Notes: a model not told the origin generated them from the sequence alone. 64,000 bases of DNA from Paraphysomonas bandaiensis (GCA_965644295.1 CBFFRP010000352.1:310001-374000); one strand, 5' to 3'. Shown: positions 1 through 13,644, counted from the stretch's first letter. A program made the numbers and translations.

Positions 1-629
1 ATAGTGAAACCATTCTGTATGTATGTATGTAGGTGTCCATATACATGTATGTACCCGTTGTATGACACCTCATAGTAGATTTATTCGTGTGCCGAGCAGG
101 TGATTGGCCACTCTACCTATACTGTCATTAATATTCATGCAAATATCACTAAAATATTGCTTTCTCTATAGTTGTAACGTTATTCAATTGTGTAACCACT
201 GCACCCCTCTCAGAGGAGCAGAAGAGTTGTGTATCTTCAATATCCAACTGCCATGTTTATTATCCTTCACACACAGTGCAGTGTATCATATCCATGTCTG
301 TGTTCTTCTACACACAACTGTATGATGTGTGCATTTTTCCATGAGGAGCAGCACATCCATAAGGTTGAGTGGTGTATACCAATAAAATATTGAGCCAATA
401 GTATCTTTCCTAATAGGTATTAATCTGTTTGATTGGATACCAGTAATGAATGATCAGCAGATAAGCCATTGGGCTGTTTTTGTATAGTAACATCTCAGCA
501 CACTGACTTCTGTCTTCGTATTGGTTGCATTGAGGGCTGAGAGAACTATATGCATGAGTAGGCACTGCCCGTACATAATTAATTACATTAACTAGAGCAT
601 AAGAGCCTCTATATATTTACTTCTATAAA
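1..629. other. intergenic, no gene seen
   Basis: I see no coding segment supported by homology or splice structure here. Short open frames exist but look random. The left edge has an imperfect TGTA repeat. The last 30 bases before the UTP21 start are T/A-rich, with a CTATATAT stretch about 20 bases upstream of the ATG, a possible core promoter or 5' UTR. Confidence 0.5.
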
Positions 630-3600
630 ATGTCAGGATCGACAGCATTGTATGCACCGTATCGTGCTATAGGTTATGTTACAGACGGAGTGCCATTCAT
701 AGTAAACCATCTCGGTGATGAAATATTTCTGTTGTTTTCTATCGGAAAATCATTTCAGGTGATGAATGGATTGCTGTTAATCCCTCCATATCTAATTGTT
801 CCTATAGGTCTTCAAGGCAGATCATTTGAATTCATGTTTGGTATCGCAGCAGCTGCCAGATAGCATATCAGCAATAGAGGTTGCTGCCTTATTTAGCCAT
901 TGCTTCACTCCACTAAACGGATTTATTCTGATGTCTTGCAGGCGATTGGCCACGAAACATATGCTGGTGTTGGAAAAAGTATATATGTGTTCTACCGTAC
1001 CAAAATTGTGCGCCAATATAACGAACACGACGACGACATCATTGGATTCGTTGTCGTTGGAAAGATTCTTCTGTCCTACTCAGCGGACAATGTTATCAAG
1101 GTAATCATAGTCTGACGTAATAATTGGCATATTTAAGAAGCTATGTAATTAGATTATTGATACAAAGGCCAGAGAAGTTATTTCCACAATTGAACTGATG
1201 CAGGAGTCGACTTTACGTTGTGTGATTCATCCAGCTACATATCTCAATAAATTTTTACTCGGTTTTGAGAATGGCCATATCGAACTGTGGAATATGCGCA
1301 GGAAGGCCTTGATTCATTCTTTTCAAAGTCATATATCGTACTTTTTGTCTTCTAGAGATGATGGAGGAGGTAATCATTGGAACAAGTGTTATCCGATACG
1401 TGTTCACTGTAACTGACTGCAGTACCTGCTGTACTATGCATGGAGCAATCTCCTGCATGTGACGTCGTTGCTATCGGATTTTCCTCGGGTGATATTTTGC
1501 TTATGAATATTAAACAAGACAAGGTACGTCTTGTGATTTCTTGTTTCACTAAAATGACGCGCGACCAAATTGCAGGTGCTCTTTTCTTTTCGGCAGCAGA
1601 GCAGTGAATCTGATTCTAGTAGAGGATCTTCTTCAGCAGTGACCTCGATATCGTTCCGCACGGATGGGGCAGCCGAAAAGTTCCCCTATATGGTATCGGG
1701 AAGTGCTGACGGTCGGGTTTTCGTTTGGCACCTTGGATGCCCAGACAAACAGGACGAGCCTAGACGCCTAATGCTGACCATAGATGACGCACATGGTGCC
1801 TCGCTGCCGACAAATTTAAACTCACGCTTATGTTTATTGTTTATGTAGCCGCCCGCGTGAGCCGAGTACATTTTCTTCATGGTGAGCCCATTATGATCAC
1901 GGCTGGAGAGGATAATAGTGTCAAGACGTGGATATTTGATGCGCCTGACGGTAGTGCACGCTTGTTGCGTAGCCGTGAAGGTCATCGTGGAACATCGAAC
2001 CGTGTCCGCTTCTACGGTGGAAGCACGACTGTATCCATGAGAGAGAACGCAGATGCTATGAGGTTATTTTTTAGAATTGTGATCTTCCGAAGTTTATTTT
2101 TAATGTGTCAGTTGTGAGATGCTCTCTGCCGGGTCCGATGGAACATTTAGGCTATTCAACTTCGCTCTTGAGTCTCAAAATAGGGAAATGACTCAAAAGC
2201 CTATTTTAAAGAAGCTAGGTACTAGAATATGTGCTTGTATACACCTTTTATTGACATTCATTCCAGGTCTCCAGCGTCGTAATGAACGGCTCCCGGAGAT
2301 AATTGGTGAGAACTTGATTACTTTCTTGGGGATTGAAGTGCCTTACTCTTTCTGCTAACAGGTTTTGACTGCTGTGAAACACGACAGTACGAGTGGTCTG
2401 ATGTAGCGACTATTCATAAGAACCACTCCAATACATACCTCTGGAGATTCAGAAATCGAACAGTGACAGAGGTTATACTAAAGCAGCCCTCATGGAAGAG
2501 TAACTCCATGGTACGTTGGAACGTGCTTTTGACAATTGTGGCTTATCCCGCTGTACAGCTTCAATCTGTGGTCGAGCTGGATCGTGCCCGACATAGTACT
2601 GCGGTGTGTCTTACAGCTTGTGGAAACTACTGCGTAGTTGGTTCCAGAGGAGGGAGTATTTACCTGTACAACGCTCAATCCGGCCTTCCTCGAGGCTCTT
2701 ATCCCGTATCTGCTTGTGACCCAATGCTGAAGAAAGGTGCCGAGAGAGATAGATCTCGGGTCGCCGGGAATGTTTTGCATGAAACTAAGAAGCTTCTAGG
2801 GTCGTCGGATTCCTATCGCGCAGGGTCATTGTCTACTCCTGTTGAAAAGTCTGCTGGGGAGTCCACAACTGTGTCCAGTGCTATAGTAGCGGCCCCTGTT
2901 GTTACCGGACATACTTCAGAGGTAACGGGTGTATTCGTGGATCTCACAAACTCCACCTTAGTCTCATGCGGTTTGGATGGATTGGTAATCTTCTGGGGAT
3001 TCAACTCGCGATCGGTTGTACACTCTCTGCAGTTATCATCTCCACAAACTCGCATGCAGGGCTTCTTGGAGGGGGATTTCGTGTGTACTGTTGGTCAGGA
3101 TCGTATCATTCGGGTATTTGATGTGGCGACAATGAAGCTGTGCCGTAGATTTGATGGTAATTCCGGTCACAGCAGAGCTATATCTGATGTCAGCTTCACC
3201 CCGGATGGGCGACGACTTCTATCTGCCTCTCTGGACAGCACAGGTAAGTGCATTTTGTCTGGTCTACCCAATCCGCACTTCACTGTATCTTTGCAGTTCG
3301 CGTATGGGATATGCCGACATCTCGTTGTCTGTCGTGGATGAAATTTGATGCACCTGTGACCTCCATATGCACGTCTCTCTCTGGCGAGTACCTTTGTGCC
3401 ACCCTGGCTGACAAAGAGGGCATCCACATGTACATTGACCGATCACTATACGAAACAGTTCACTTTTGGAAGGAGCCAACTGAACCAACTATTGTAGGGG
3501 AATGTGTTGTTGTAGCTGACGATCCGAGAGAAAATAGTTCTAGTAACGAAGAGGAAGGAGAAATAATTACTGCAGTACAAGCTCACGTGGACCTCGCTGA

Positions 3601-4665
3601 AGGTTCATCGCGAGACACAAGGGAAACGACTGCCCAGAGAGGTGAAGGAGCAATTACTCTAGCCGCTCTTCCTAAGGCTTACTGGATTACCCTCTTTAAC
3701 CTGGAAGAAATAAAACAGAGGAATAAGCCGACTGCTGCACCTACTGCTCCACCACAAGCACCTTTCTTCCTTCCAACTGTCGTAAAGCCTGATTCTGGCA
3801 CTGCGCCTTCCTTCCCTACTCCTCAAGAGTATAGCAAACTCACCTCTGGAGGAAAAGCCTTGGAAGCAAAAGCAACTGATATAACAAACACTGGCTCTGA
3901 CAAGAAGAACAGTGAGGAAGATCCGTTTGACGATGTGTCAGCACTGGCCGGCATGTCGTCTGCTTGGGACGATGACGATGAGGAGACTGGTGATGGCGAG
4001 GAAGTCGGGGGATGGGAGATCGATACAGCACCGACTAATAATGTGAATGTAGCTGTTAATGGTGATAGTAAAAAGCGGAAAGCTGAAGATGTTGATGCGT
4101 CAAAGTCAAAGTCACGAATTCTTCGTAAAAATGTGGAGCTTCCAAGGTAAGGTGATCACAAGACACTTGTCCTGTGCTGAATGCTGTGTGGTGTTCTAGG
4201 TGCCATTTAGTTGCTGTAATCGACAGAGAGTTTCCCCATGGTGCCACAGATAAATACTTAATTGATGAAGAAGAGTCTGCTATTACGGAATATCTGAAGA
4301 GGTACGCTTCGGTGTTATTTTTATGTTGGGCTTACCTGGTTTGTAGTATTGCCCCACCTGCCGTTGATGCACAGCTGAGGGCATTGTGTACTGGGCATGA
4401 GGACGCCAGGGGCGTGGACCTTATCCATTGTCTCTTGCTCTGGTTTGCGAAACAGTTTAGATCTGGAAAAGACTTCGAAGTATTGCAGGCATACCTCTAC
4501 AGATTACTACTGATATACTCAGACACCATTATAAGAGTGCCAGATCTCAACAACGCAGTTTCTAGTGTCAAAGATATTCATGCTGATAGTTGCAAAAAGT
4601 TTAGACATCTCATTCAGAGCAACCTTTGCGTTCTGAAAATGATGGCTCAAATTTCGTCAGTATAG
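630..4665 (+). CDS. UTP21: U3 snoRNP WD40 protein UTP21/WDR36
   Basis: WD40 scaffold of the UTP-B subcomplex of the small-subunit processome, acting in nucleolar 18S pre-rRNA processing. Fourteen exons: 630-758, 808-879, 942-1100, 1153-1369, 1423-1523, 1576-1795, 1849-2062, 2112-2218, 2267-2305, 2362-2510, 2559-3243, 3297-4146, 4200-4301, 4347-4665, giving about 1120 aa; family members are about 940-950 aa. The start reads MSGSTALYAPYRAIGYVTDG, close to the WDR36 N-terminus. Recognisable family blocks are AGEDNSVKTWIFD, LSAGSDGTFRLFN, CGNYCVVGSRGGSIYLYN and VRVWDMPTSRC, covering two WD40 propellers. The end (from LIDEEESAITEYL) matches the C-terminal Utp21 domain. The extra length is an acidic, Pro/Ser-rich insert around residues 740-960, including an EEDPFDD stretch, before the C-terminal domain. 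All 13 introns are 47-63 nt. A polyadenylation-like AATAAAA lies about 80 bases past the stop. Confidence 0.93.
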
Positions 4666-7245
4666 ATGCACTCTGATACACGTAACATAACGGTCTGTCG
4701 ACCTATAATATGACAATGTAGCGCTATAATAATTTATTGTAAACGAAAAATAAAACCTTGTGCAGATAGCACGTTTTCTGTCACGCTGTCACTGTTCTGA
4801 GTGAGTTAGCAGTTAAATTATCGGCACAAAGTATATGTCATCTATACCCGAAATATGATGAGTAACAAAGGCCCAGAAATTAAACCGCAGAATCTCTAAA
4901 CCCGAAGCAAGCAGCTAATAGTCTAAGAGTATACTCTGTATGTTTATCATATAAAGGAAATGGTGTAATAATAAGTGGTGTAAAACTATTACAGTAGTAG
5001 TCCCTTCGATGATACTCTTGTCAACGCTAAACTTTCAAATCGAACTGAGGGTGGCGGCGTTATTTGCATGTACGCATGTACTACCACTTGAATAAGAAGC
5101 AGAGTACTATTGGCCCATACTTACTGCAATCTACTGTCAATGTATGCAGTTTTTAATGGAACTAGAGTGAACAGCGAACTTCACTAAACTTGTGTTTCTT
5201 TATTAATATCAGAAAAATCTAGTTGTGTATTCAGTAAGAATGATGAATTAACAGTTATATTGACTCCTATTATTACAATTTGGTGAAGGAAGAAATAAAA
5301 GTACGCAATAGAATGTCGCCACTAGCGAAGATTCTATCCCCGTACACCTACTGCAGGTATAGTTAAACCAACGTTTGATATATATAGTACCCTAGACTGA
5401 AGCACATGTATAACAGCGAATAAATATATAGGCACATGAAACGACTATAATTGAAGAAGAGGGAAAGTCGCGAGCACGAATTAAAGAGGAACTCCGTAAC
5501 TTTGTAACATTTGGTTGTGTTATTCATGGCATTTGGAGATAGATTGGATCCAAGAATAAAGGGTAACATGGATGCATCAAAAATTATCTTCAAAAGCCAT
5601 AAACAACGCGATCAATGCTACAAGTTACGGATGATAATCTGTGCTGGAAGGCTCCTCCGCGACAGAGACAAATATAATGTGACATACCCCTCATCGGCAA
5701 GTAAGTATATGTATGACTAATATAGATATGTATTATCCAAGATAGGGAATAATATACTCTATATGTGATATATATATACCAGAGCTAGGAAGTAATATAC
5801 TGTATTAGACTATTGGACAAGAATGAATTGATGTTTAGAGGCAATAGATACTGGTGGGAGGGTAGGGTACATTATATTGCACACAATAGTTTGCTCTGTA
5901 CTTATCTACCGTAATTCCTACTTTCATGAGTTTAAAGACATAAAAGATAAATATTATGTTAATGCGAGTGTAACGGTGTTAGGCATTACACTTTGTGTGA
6001 TATGTCCATGCAGTAGTAATTGAAATGAAATGAACGTAAGTAATTAGCTACAGACTAATTATATAATACTATATTGCAATAGTACCAATAGGTTCTTAAA
6101 AAACTATTGCTATAGGTATTGGTAGGAAGATAAGTCTCAATAGTATTACAATATATCGTTCCCTAGCCCTGATGTATACACATATGTGTGCAGTATACAT
6201 ATGACAGAGACATTATATATCTACATATCGCGCAACATATGTAGCACAGACATATATAAGCTTGCAGTTTATATATGACATACATACATAGATGTTTGAA
6301 GTATATATGTGTCACAGACGTGTATTGTGTGAAGTATTCACATGGCACATACATATATATGCAGCGTGTATGTAACAGATATATATATGTGACATATACA
6401 TAGAATTCGTGCATATACGTGCATGCAGAACATATACGACGCAGATATATACACGCTTGTGCAATATTGTAATTAAGGCATGGATGTCTATGTATACAAT
6501 CCACATGTGGCAGACGGACCTGCCTGTAAGTGTACGACTGCAGGGTGTCGCCTCCTGTCATTCACCCCACTTCCCATCACTTTAAGTGTGTCTGAGTTGG
6601 TTGAGGTGGTGAAATGTGAGGGACACAACAGAGTGGGATTCAGCTCAAATCCCACATGACTGACTTTCGATAAGGTGGAAGACCAGAGCACTATGAACAC
6701 GAGGATGTGCCGATGCTGCTGCGTGTGGATGGTTATGTGTGCTGTATACCTACAGGCGGTATGGATATCGTCTTAATAGTATGTGAAAGTGAAGTGAAGT
6801 GAAGCATGTTCTGACCGACAGGCAGATCGACTAACCGGACCTGACATACACTTGGCCGGAGTGGATAAGATACTGCTAGACTACGTAGTAAATGCTGATT
6901 CCATGCCGTATCTGGTCGAGTAGTATACACACTGTATTCCGCACTACACGCCCCATATACAGCGACACTTTTTCTGAGAAGAATATATGGCTTCTCTATG
7001 TCTGTGCTGCTCCTCCTGTCGTAACTGTAGGAATACTCTGTATGCATATGTAGCATGTACGTGCATGTATTACAAGAAGAATTCAGTTCAGTTGATGAGA
7101 GGATTCAGTTGGGCTGCTGTGGGGTGTGGTTCCATACATCGCATTCAGACCGAATAGTTGTCTGGAGCATCAATTGATTGGTATACGCTGTAATTGTTCT
7201 CGGGTTATTATCAGCGGGCGGGCTGAAAGTCAACAAGAGATATCT
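4666..7245. other. intergenic with repeat elements, no gene seen
   Basis: No coding region supported. It contains a hAT-type palindromic element (listed separately) and, at about 6160-6480, a stretch dominated by ACATATA and TACATA words. The open frames across the latter are repeat artefacts. A GTATACG motif at 7181-7187 lies about 60 bases before the RhoGEF ATG. Confidence 0.5.
5780..6171. mobile_element. hAT-like MITE, 392 bp, with 8-bp near-duplication
   Basis: The left end reads CAGAGCTAGGAAGTAATATA and the right end, reverse complemented, CAGGGCTAGGGAACGATATA, so the termini are imperfect inverted repeats. Flanks are ATATATAC (5772-5779) and ATGTATAC (6172-6179), identical at 7 of 8 bases, the size made by hAT transposases. 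No coding capacity. Same family as the element at 40360-40480. Confidence 0.7.
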
Positions 7246-9363
7246 ATGACACCTGAGTTGGAGCTCTTGGAAACAGAAGAGGCTTATGTCAACTCCTTAT
7301 CGTACATTATATCCGCATTTCTTGTACCACTTGAACAGTGGGTCAGTGCTCTCAACTCAGAGTTTGAACAAGGACGTAGCAAGGGGACTGTGTTATACAC
7401 AGTACTAAAGAAAGAGAGCATAGATATCACTGCAGTGGTGTTTTCAAACATACGTCTTCTTCTTGGAATCAATCAGTACATCTTATGTGAGTTACAGAAG
7501 GCAGGTACAAATACTGTCGAAATCGTAAAGAAGTTTTCTCTTGTTGCTCCTAGTTTGATCATGTACATTGACTACATTCGAAATTGTGAGAAAGCTCGTG
7601 AGCTGTTACAACGTCTGAGGACAGATCAGAGGTTTGATTTCTTTCACTCAAGATTTGATTTGCACTGATAGTAACTTTATTTAGATTTTCTGACTTTATT
7701 CGTGCTATCGAGTTCCAGCCCTCCAGCAAAGGCCTCAGCCTGGAACAACACCTCGCTAAGCCTTGGCAAAGGGTGATGAAGTACGAGCTGCTCTTCCGTG
7801 AAATGAAGAAACGTGCAGAAGTAGAAGAACAAGAGTTATTGGCATATACCATTCGCACCGTGCAGTCTGTTATTTCTGGTCTCAATGAATCTCAGGCGGC
7901 ATCTGAGAGTCGGCAGCTGCTCATGGAGAAACAAAAATTCTACGGCATTCCTGAATTGACTGGACCGGCGCGACACTTTATTATCGACGGGCAGCTAAAG
8001 CAAGTAACTGGTCCTGGCCGGAGAAAAGACTACAGCTTTATATTGTGCAGTGACATACTCATATACGGCCGGAAAGCAGGACACGTCATGCAAGCGAAGT
8101 TTAAGATAATAGATGTACACGAACTCAAGGTCGTGATATACCCCAAAGGATCCAGCCGGTACTTCATTTTGCGAATATCACCCGAAAAAGGTGAGTTTAT
8201 AGCAGATTAGAATATGATAGATTTTTTTTGTATTTTGACGCACGTACAGCATTCCAGGTGGATTGTACTTCTGTGGATATTTGTGATGAGTGGGTAAGCG
8301 CCCTGATATCCGTAAAAACCGATGCACAGGTTGATGAATATCCATTTGATTTTATATTAGTCTTTAACAAATGTATAAGGTGAAACACATAACTGGAAGG
8401 AAAGATGTGAGGCGCTTATCACTAGCGTCATCACCGAACCCTGACCGTAATTCTCAATCTACACCAAAGCCAGTCGTTCCGGCTGCAGTGGATGTTCCGA
8501 CTATGACAATGAAACTTTGGGAATGCAACGACTACTCAAGCTGTGACCGTGTTAGCAACAACCCATTGTGCACACAAAATGTGTATCAACTTCCTGACAT
8601 GGCTGATTATCCTGATGGAATTATACCTTATGAAAGCCTTGTACCCGTTGCGAACCTCACTCTTGATAACTGCGATAGTTCTATGGATGATAGCGTGAGA
8701 GATAGTAATTTAAGCATTGATGATGATGACGACACCCGTGTTTCACTTTCCTCCGTTTCTACTGTTGATCTCTCGGACATCAATGGGGCTCACTTATCCA
8801 GTCATTCCCAGCAAACATCGACTCCACAACATGAAATGGGATTCGTGAGGAGATTCCTCGGACAGCACTCTCTTAAAATGTTCGGAGAACGTCGTCGATC
8901 ATCTCTGGGATCTGGGAATGAATCTCTCGCAGATATGCCATTGGTACTTTCACTAACGAGACAAAGGTCAAAGACGCCTCCCACATTGCGCCGGCAATCT
9001 TCCACTCAGGCTCGTTCGATCACCCCCCCTCCCCCATCACCATGCCACAAACGCGGAAACTCTTTACTGAGGGCAGACCTACTTATGGAAAGTCTAGAAC
9101 AGGAAGGTCTTTGTAATGCAGATCCAGTGTATCCTCCACGACCCTCTTTTATTCCACCCCCACCTCCACAAAAAAGACCACTGGCAGGAAATATTCCTCC
9201 GACAAGTGATGTTAACAGTATCCCTCCTAGTATTAAGAAAAAAACTCTTCCACGAAGACACTCTGAACCACTGAGTGAATTAAGCCAACCGATCAGAGCA
9301 ACTCATGCGACTGCTCCGACTAAAGTGCGATTGATAGGGCTGTCTTCAGACGAGGCTCGATAA
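7246..9363 (+). CDS. Rho guanine nucleotide exchange factor (DH-PH) with proline-rich tail
   Basis: Likely activates Rho-family GTPases at membrane or cortex. Exons 7246-7631, 7685-8190, 8250-8329, 8380-9363 give about 651 aa. The DH domain opens almost at the first Met (ELLETEEAYVNSL, helix 1) and continues to a typical late DH block, LAKPWQRVMKYELLFREM. The PH domain follows at about residues 240-325 (GQLKQVTGPGRRKDYSFIL, then ILIYGRK), ending at CDEWVSALISVK. The remaining half is low complexity and acidic/Ser-rich, with polyproline motifs such as TPPPPSP and FIPPPPPQKRPL that could bind SH3 or EVH1 domains, and RRHSEP, a possible basophilic-kinase or 14-3-3 site. No ATG upstream stays in frame, so I start at 7246; an undetected upstream exon is possible. 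AATAAAACTG about 110 bases past the stop may be the polyadenylation signal. Confidence 0.82.
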
Positions 9364-10351
9364 CTCGATGCTACGTAATGATGTGACAATATAGGTTTGA
9401 CACAACTATAACTCGACTTCATAGCATTCTTATTGCTACTTTTTATATTAGTCGCAACACATTTTTATTGAATAAAACTGAAACATATTTGAATTGGTGT
9501 ACATAGTTGCAGTATACATTTCTGATTGGGTACTTTGATGGGTTTTACTATATCATGTGACACATACAATTTATTGTCACTTCGTCATCATACTAGATAT
9601 TGCACCATGCTTAGACATGAAAAATAATTAATTTCATCCGTTTTTATTCAATCTGTAGAACAACTATCCAAGATTCAAGTTTAGACCCGAAAGGTGTCAA
9701 ATAGCGACAAATACTCCTTATTTTAATATTTGTTTGAATTGCAGTGTATGCTAAGATTGTTAGAGTGATTGCACTGCTATTACAGTGAAGAATTATGATT
9801 AAATGAAGCATGTATATACTAATGGGAAGTATTATTCAACCTGGACTAATTTTTACTAAACTATTTTCTGCAAACTATGTTGTTTTCGCTTAGTAGTATA
9901 TATGTAATATGTATATATTGTGGATTGTGGAGTAATATATTACTGTACTACTACTATGCTGCTATGTTGTGTACTTATTTCTCCTTTCTCAGGACTGCAT
10001 ATACAAATCCACTACAGAAAGGGAAAGGGTGAAGGCAAATCTTTCCTCCCCTTGTATACTAGCATTTCGCAACTATTTAAATATTTTCGCCTGAGTATTG
10101 TGCTTGAAAACATATAATTCGTAATAATTATATATACCTCGAGTGTCATGATAGTCTGTCACAGATGAAAAACATGGTGATGACTACGATACACGAGACA
10201 TGATGCACTATGTAGTACGTCATCTACTATCACACCGTATAAGTTGTACTTCTGTACGACATCCAAGAGCCGCAGCTCATATGCAGATATAGGATTTAAG
10301 AAAATAAGATTTCACACAAATGACACAAATATATCCCGTTCAGCGCCGCCA
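9364..10351. other. intergenic between convergent genes
   Basis: AT-rich spacer between the 3' ends of the RhoGEF (+) and ankyrin (-) genes. It includes a polyadenylation-like AATAAAA at about 9471 and a copy of a dispersed repeat word (ATTATTCAACCTGG near 9830). No gene supported. Confidence 0.5.
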
Positions 10352-12267
10352 TTAGTAATAGTCAGAGTCTCTGGGTGGTTTGTTATTCATCCTCGCATTG
10401 ATAACATACTGCTTGATGGCATCTTTGTGCTCTTTCTTCTTACCATCAACACGTTCAACTATCGTTCTGGACAGATTATTCCACCAAGCGGCCTTCTTCA
10501 CAGGAATTTTATGCACTTTCATACAAGCTATTGAAACGACAATAATTAATGCCACCGAAAAGAAATTATACCGATAATACCTTCAATTGATCCTTTCATT
10601 TGTTGCTTACTGCACACGTGATTTGGAGTTCGGCCAAGACGGTCCTTCTTACGCAACACATCTACAATCTGCGGACTCTTCATCAAAATGCGTGCTGCTG
10701 CCACTTCATTGTGGGCGCAGGCCAGGTGCAGAGGAGTCCACCCTCTGTCGTCTGTAATCGTCTGATCAGCCCCATGATCAAGTAAGAGGCTGATCACATC
10801 CAGGCTGTTGCTTGTGATAGCTTCATGTAATGGTGTACAACCCGTGCTGCCACAAACTTTATTGGGGTCCCCTCCACAATCCAGAATACGCTTCACTGCC
10901 TACAAAACAGTCAAAAACACGCTCACATACAGCGAAACACATGAGAAATTTGCTGTATTCCAGGCGGGTACATAGTCGGTGCGAAATACCTTTATATTTC
11001 CATGAAGGCTGGCTAAGTTAAGAGCTGGCATTTTTCCAGGCAACGTCATGTTTGCTATTGCGCGTTTCTTGGATGTAAGAGAAAGTTCACTGATCTTTTG
11101 CATTCCCACTTCCAAAGATGGGCAGGAGTATCCCTTCACTGTTACTCTACAATCCTGCTGACTCGCTACTACGCTACCAATATGTGAGAGAGCAGGAGTA
11201 ACCGGGGCTGACGGAGTAAAGAAAACTGGTTCAAGTGGGCACGCTGGGTTATCTCTAGATGGAGGACAAGGAGTGGCAGGGTCAGTATCAGAGGAATTCG
11301 CGAATGAGTCAAGCTGAGCCGTGCTATGTGCAGATTCACGAGCAGTCAGAGAAGTAAGGGCTGAGTTACATGGCAGTCCACCTGGACTGCACAGTCGCAA
11401 CTCCGCCTGATACCCAGGTACCCATATCGGCAACCGGCCATTCCAACCAGGTAGAGATCGTCTTGGTTGTTCCGATTCCAAATCTCGAGGTATTACAGGA
11501 GTGCTGTTATCTGTCAGTTCCATTCCATACACATTTCCGTCGCTCCAGAGAGCAATTGCGTCCTCTCTGCTTCGACCTTCACGAGTGTCGTACTTGACAT
11601 TAAGTATGAGTCGATCAGAATTTGTATTCGCGCCAGGGTCAACAAATATAATCATGCCCGGAGCAGGCTTTGCACCTTTCCTCTTTTTCTTCCACCGCTT
11701 TGCGAGAATACTACGGATGGAAAGTACTGTTGCGCGCTGACGGTTAAGACGCAAGGAAACAGTCTTGCCACTCTTGAACTGAGAATCTAGATTACAGAAG
11801 AGTTTGGATGAATTTGGTATTCTTATAACGTCCGGATTAAGGGTATTATCCACAGCTTCTTTGGAGCAGTGCGGATCCCGAAGCAGTATTCCAACCTCTT
11901 CGATAAGATTCTTTTGGCTGGAGACACCTACAATCATACAGGCTACTTTCTTAATTCTTCCCACGCTTATAATGCTATCAACAAACTCTGTACAGAAATC
12001 AGACATAGTGAAGGGGCTGTCTCGAGGGCTGATCTCCACACTATTCTCTGTATGCATCTCCTCTGTAGTCGTATGTATTTTACTGAAGTCAGCCGATGCG
12101 ATTAAATTATTTACAAATCGAGAAGAAAATTTCTTTCGAACAACAGCGACTAAATTATCTCCGCTTGCCTGGATCATGTTATTCTTTTGTTTGGCATAAC
12201 AGTTTGCTTTCGCCTGCTGTAGCTCGTCTAGTATATAGACTCGAGCTGGACTTCTGCCTAACTTCAT
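10352..12267 (-). CDS. ankyrin-repeat protein of unknown function
   Basis: Three exons read on the minus strand, 12267-10990, 10899-10581, 10527-10352, give about 590 aa. The first 400 residues are not recognised; they contain a basic segment (RWKKKRKGAKPAPG) followed by a predicted beta-rich stretch and a Ser/Pro-rich region. Ankyrin repeats start at MPALNLASLHGNIK and run over the exon junction: AVKRILDCGGDPN, GCTPLHEAITSNSLDVISLLL, GWTPLHLACAHNEVAAARIL, DRLGRTPNHV. That is about four repeats with the canonical TPLHxA core. The last about 60 residues are highly charged (basic then MNNKPPRDSDYY), with two closing tyrosines. The start is the first ATG; an upstream in-frame GTG adds seven codons. 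Ankyrins imply protein binding, but partner and pathway cannot be read from sequence. Confidence 0.78.
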
Positions 12268-12410
12268 TGCTGTAGAGTGATACCTCACCAGCTCAGATAC
12301 ATTATATCATATAACGAGTTGCTGTGTGATAGCCATATCAACTTATCACACGGCATGTAATCCCATTAGCTTAGTCGGAGTGTATTATCACACGTATGGG
12401 TGAGGTGGGG

Positions 12411-12444
<34 letters not shown>

Positions 12445-12784
12445 GTATGGGTATATACTGCTGTGTGTGTATTATCATAATCAAAACCACTTCCCTTCAC
12501 TTCACTTCCCACTGTAGAATATGGTGCCGTTTCACTATCATATCCAAAAAAAAACTTCACCACCAGTCACAGAGATTTCTAGTTTTTTTTCACAAAAGTT
12601 CGGGATTTTCGGAAAAATACACCCCAACATCTAAAAGCTCAAGATAGAGCTGGTCTCAGTCTCTGACAGCAGGCTGAGATGTACCATGTATGTGTATGTG
12701 TATGTGTGGAGTGCGGCTTTATATCTATTTCCTGATTCATGTAATAAATATAAATATCCAGTGCTTCCATCTACTCTAATTGTA

Positions 12785-13644
12785 ATGCAAAGCTCAACTA
12801 TTGATGTATGTTTTGTGCGGCATGGCGAAACTGAAGCCAATCGGGACAATATTCGCCAGGGACACTGCGACTTTCCCATCACTCCAAAAGGCTTGCAAGG
12901 GGCAGAATTAACCGGACATGTACTTCGAGATATTAACTGGACCGCGATCTACTCGTCTGATTTAAAGAGGGCGTATGATGTAAGATATCTGTGTGTGATA
13001 TTTACGTAACGGTTTCGTTTCAGACAGCGCAGATTATAATGTCAAAGAGCTTGGCTCCAAATAAGAGAGAAATTTGTACCATGTACGACCTTCGGGAGAG
13101 AAAGTACGGTATTAGAGAAGGGTACGATAAGTATCTTAGTGTGGAAAAAGTTCGAGAGATGATTTCTGAGAGGTGTAAGACATATGTAGTATATATTTAT
13201 ATCACTGATCTATATGCCAGTCGAGGGATACCCCTGGAAGAAATTGTGGATGATGCAGAGTCGCTAGCTGATGTCCACATCCGACAAGAGAGATTCGTTT
13301 CTCATCTCTGTGACACTATGATTGGAGGTGTTTCTGAAAACACTACAGATGGATCTATCCCACGAGTGCTGGTTGTTTCACACGGAGGATTCATCCGTGC
13401 CTTTCTGGAAAAATACGCACCTGAGAGCACTTCAGCTGTTGCACCATTGGAAAACACTCCACAAGGACAGCGTGTTAAAGTGGGAAATTGCAGTATTACC
13501 ATTGTACGAATTACTAGACCGCAATTAAACGAACAAAACAGTGTCAGTCCACGAATGAAAGCTCTAGTTGTCAGTTGCACGGAGCACTTGAGGCCCGATA
13601 CGAGCGATTCTGCAGATAGTATGAAGTTTTTATGGCCTAATTAG
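12785..13644 (+). CDS. histidine phosphatase (phosphoglycerate mutase-like / TIGAR-like)
   Basis: Branch-1 histidine phosphatase fold. The catalytic RHG motif appears at once (CFVRHGETEANRDNIRQGHC), followed by PITPKG and the second core block YSSDLKRAYDTAQ. The late catalytic His lies in VLVVSHGGFIRAFL. Exons 12785-12979, 13024-13172 and 13221-13644 give about 255 aa. The second intron (48 nt, GTGTAA...GCCAG) is a multiple of three with no stop, so retention would simply insert 16 Tyr/Ile-rich residues between ISER and SRGIP; splicing gives the better fit to the family. The most similar families are TIGAR/fructose-2,6-bisphosphatase and broad-specificity phosphatases; substrate unknown. An in-frame ATG at 12686 would add 33 poorly conserved residues, so I prefer 12785. 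AATAAATG about 60 bases after the stop may be the polyadenylation signal. Confidence 0.82.

Noticed and set aside
4056-4247. Open frames opposite the UTP21 3' exons
   Set aside because: Antisense shadows of a conserved gene, without homology.
5511-5720. 69-residue plus-strand frame
   Set aside because: No family similarity, no neighbouring exons, and it lies in AT-rich intergenic DNA.
6163-6561. 132-residue minus-strand open frame
   Set aside because: Composition follows the ACATATA/TACATA simple-sequence DNA, and there is no homology or splice support.
6600-6660. Possible tRNA-like T-loop (CTCAAATCCC with preceding GGGATT)
   Set aside because: No GTTCRA box or acceptor stem pairing, and no matching A box upstream.
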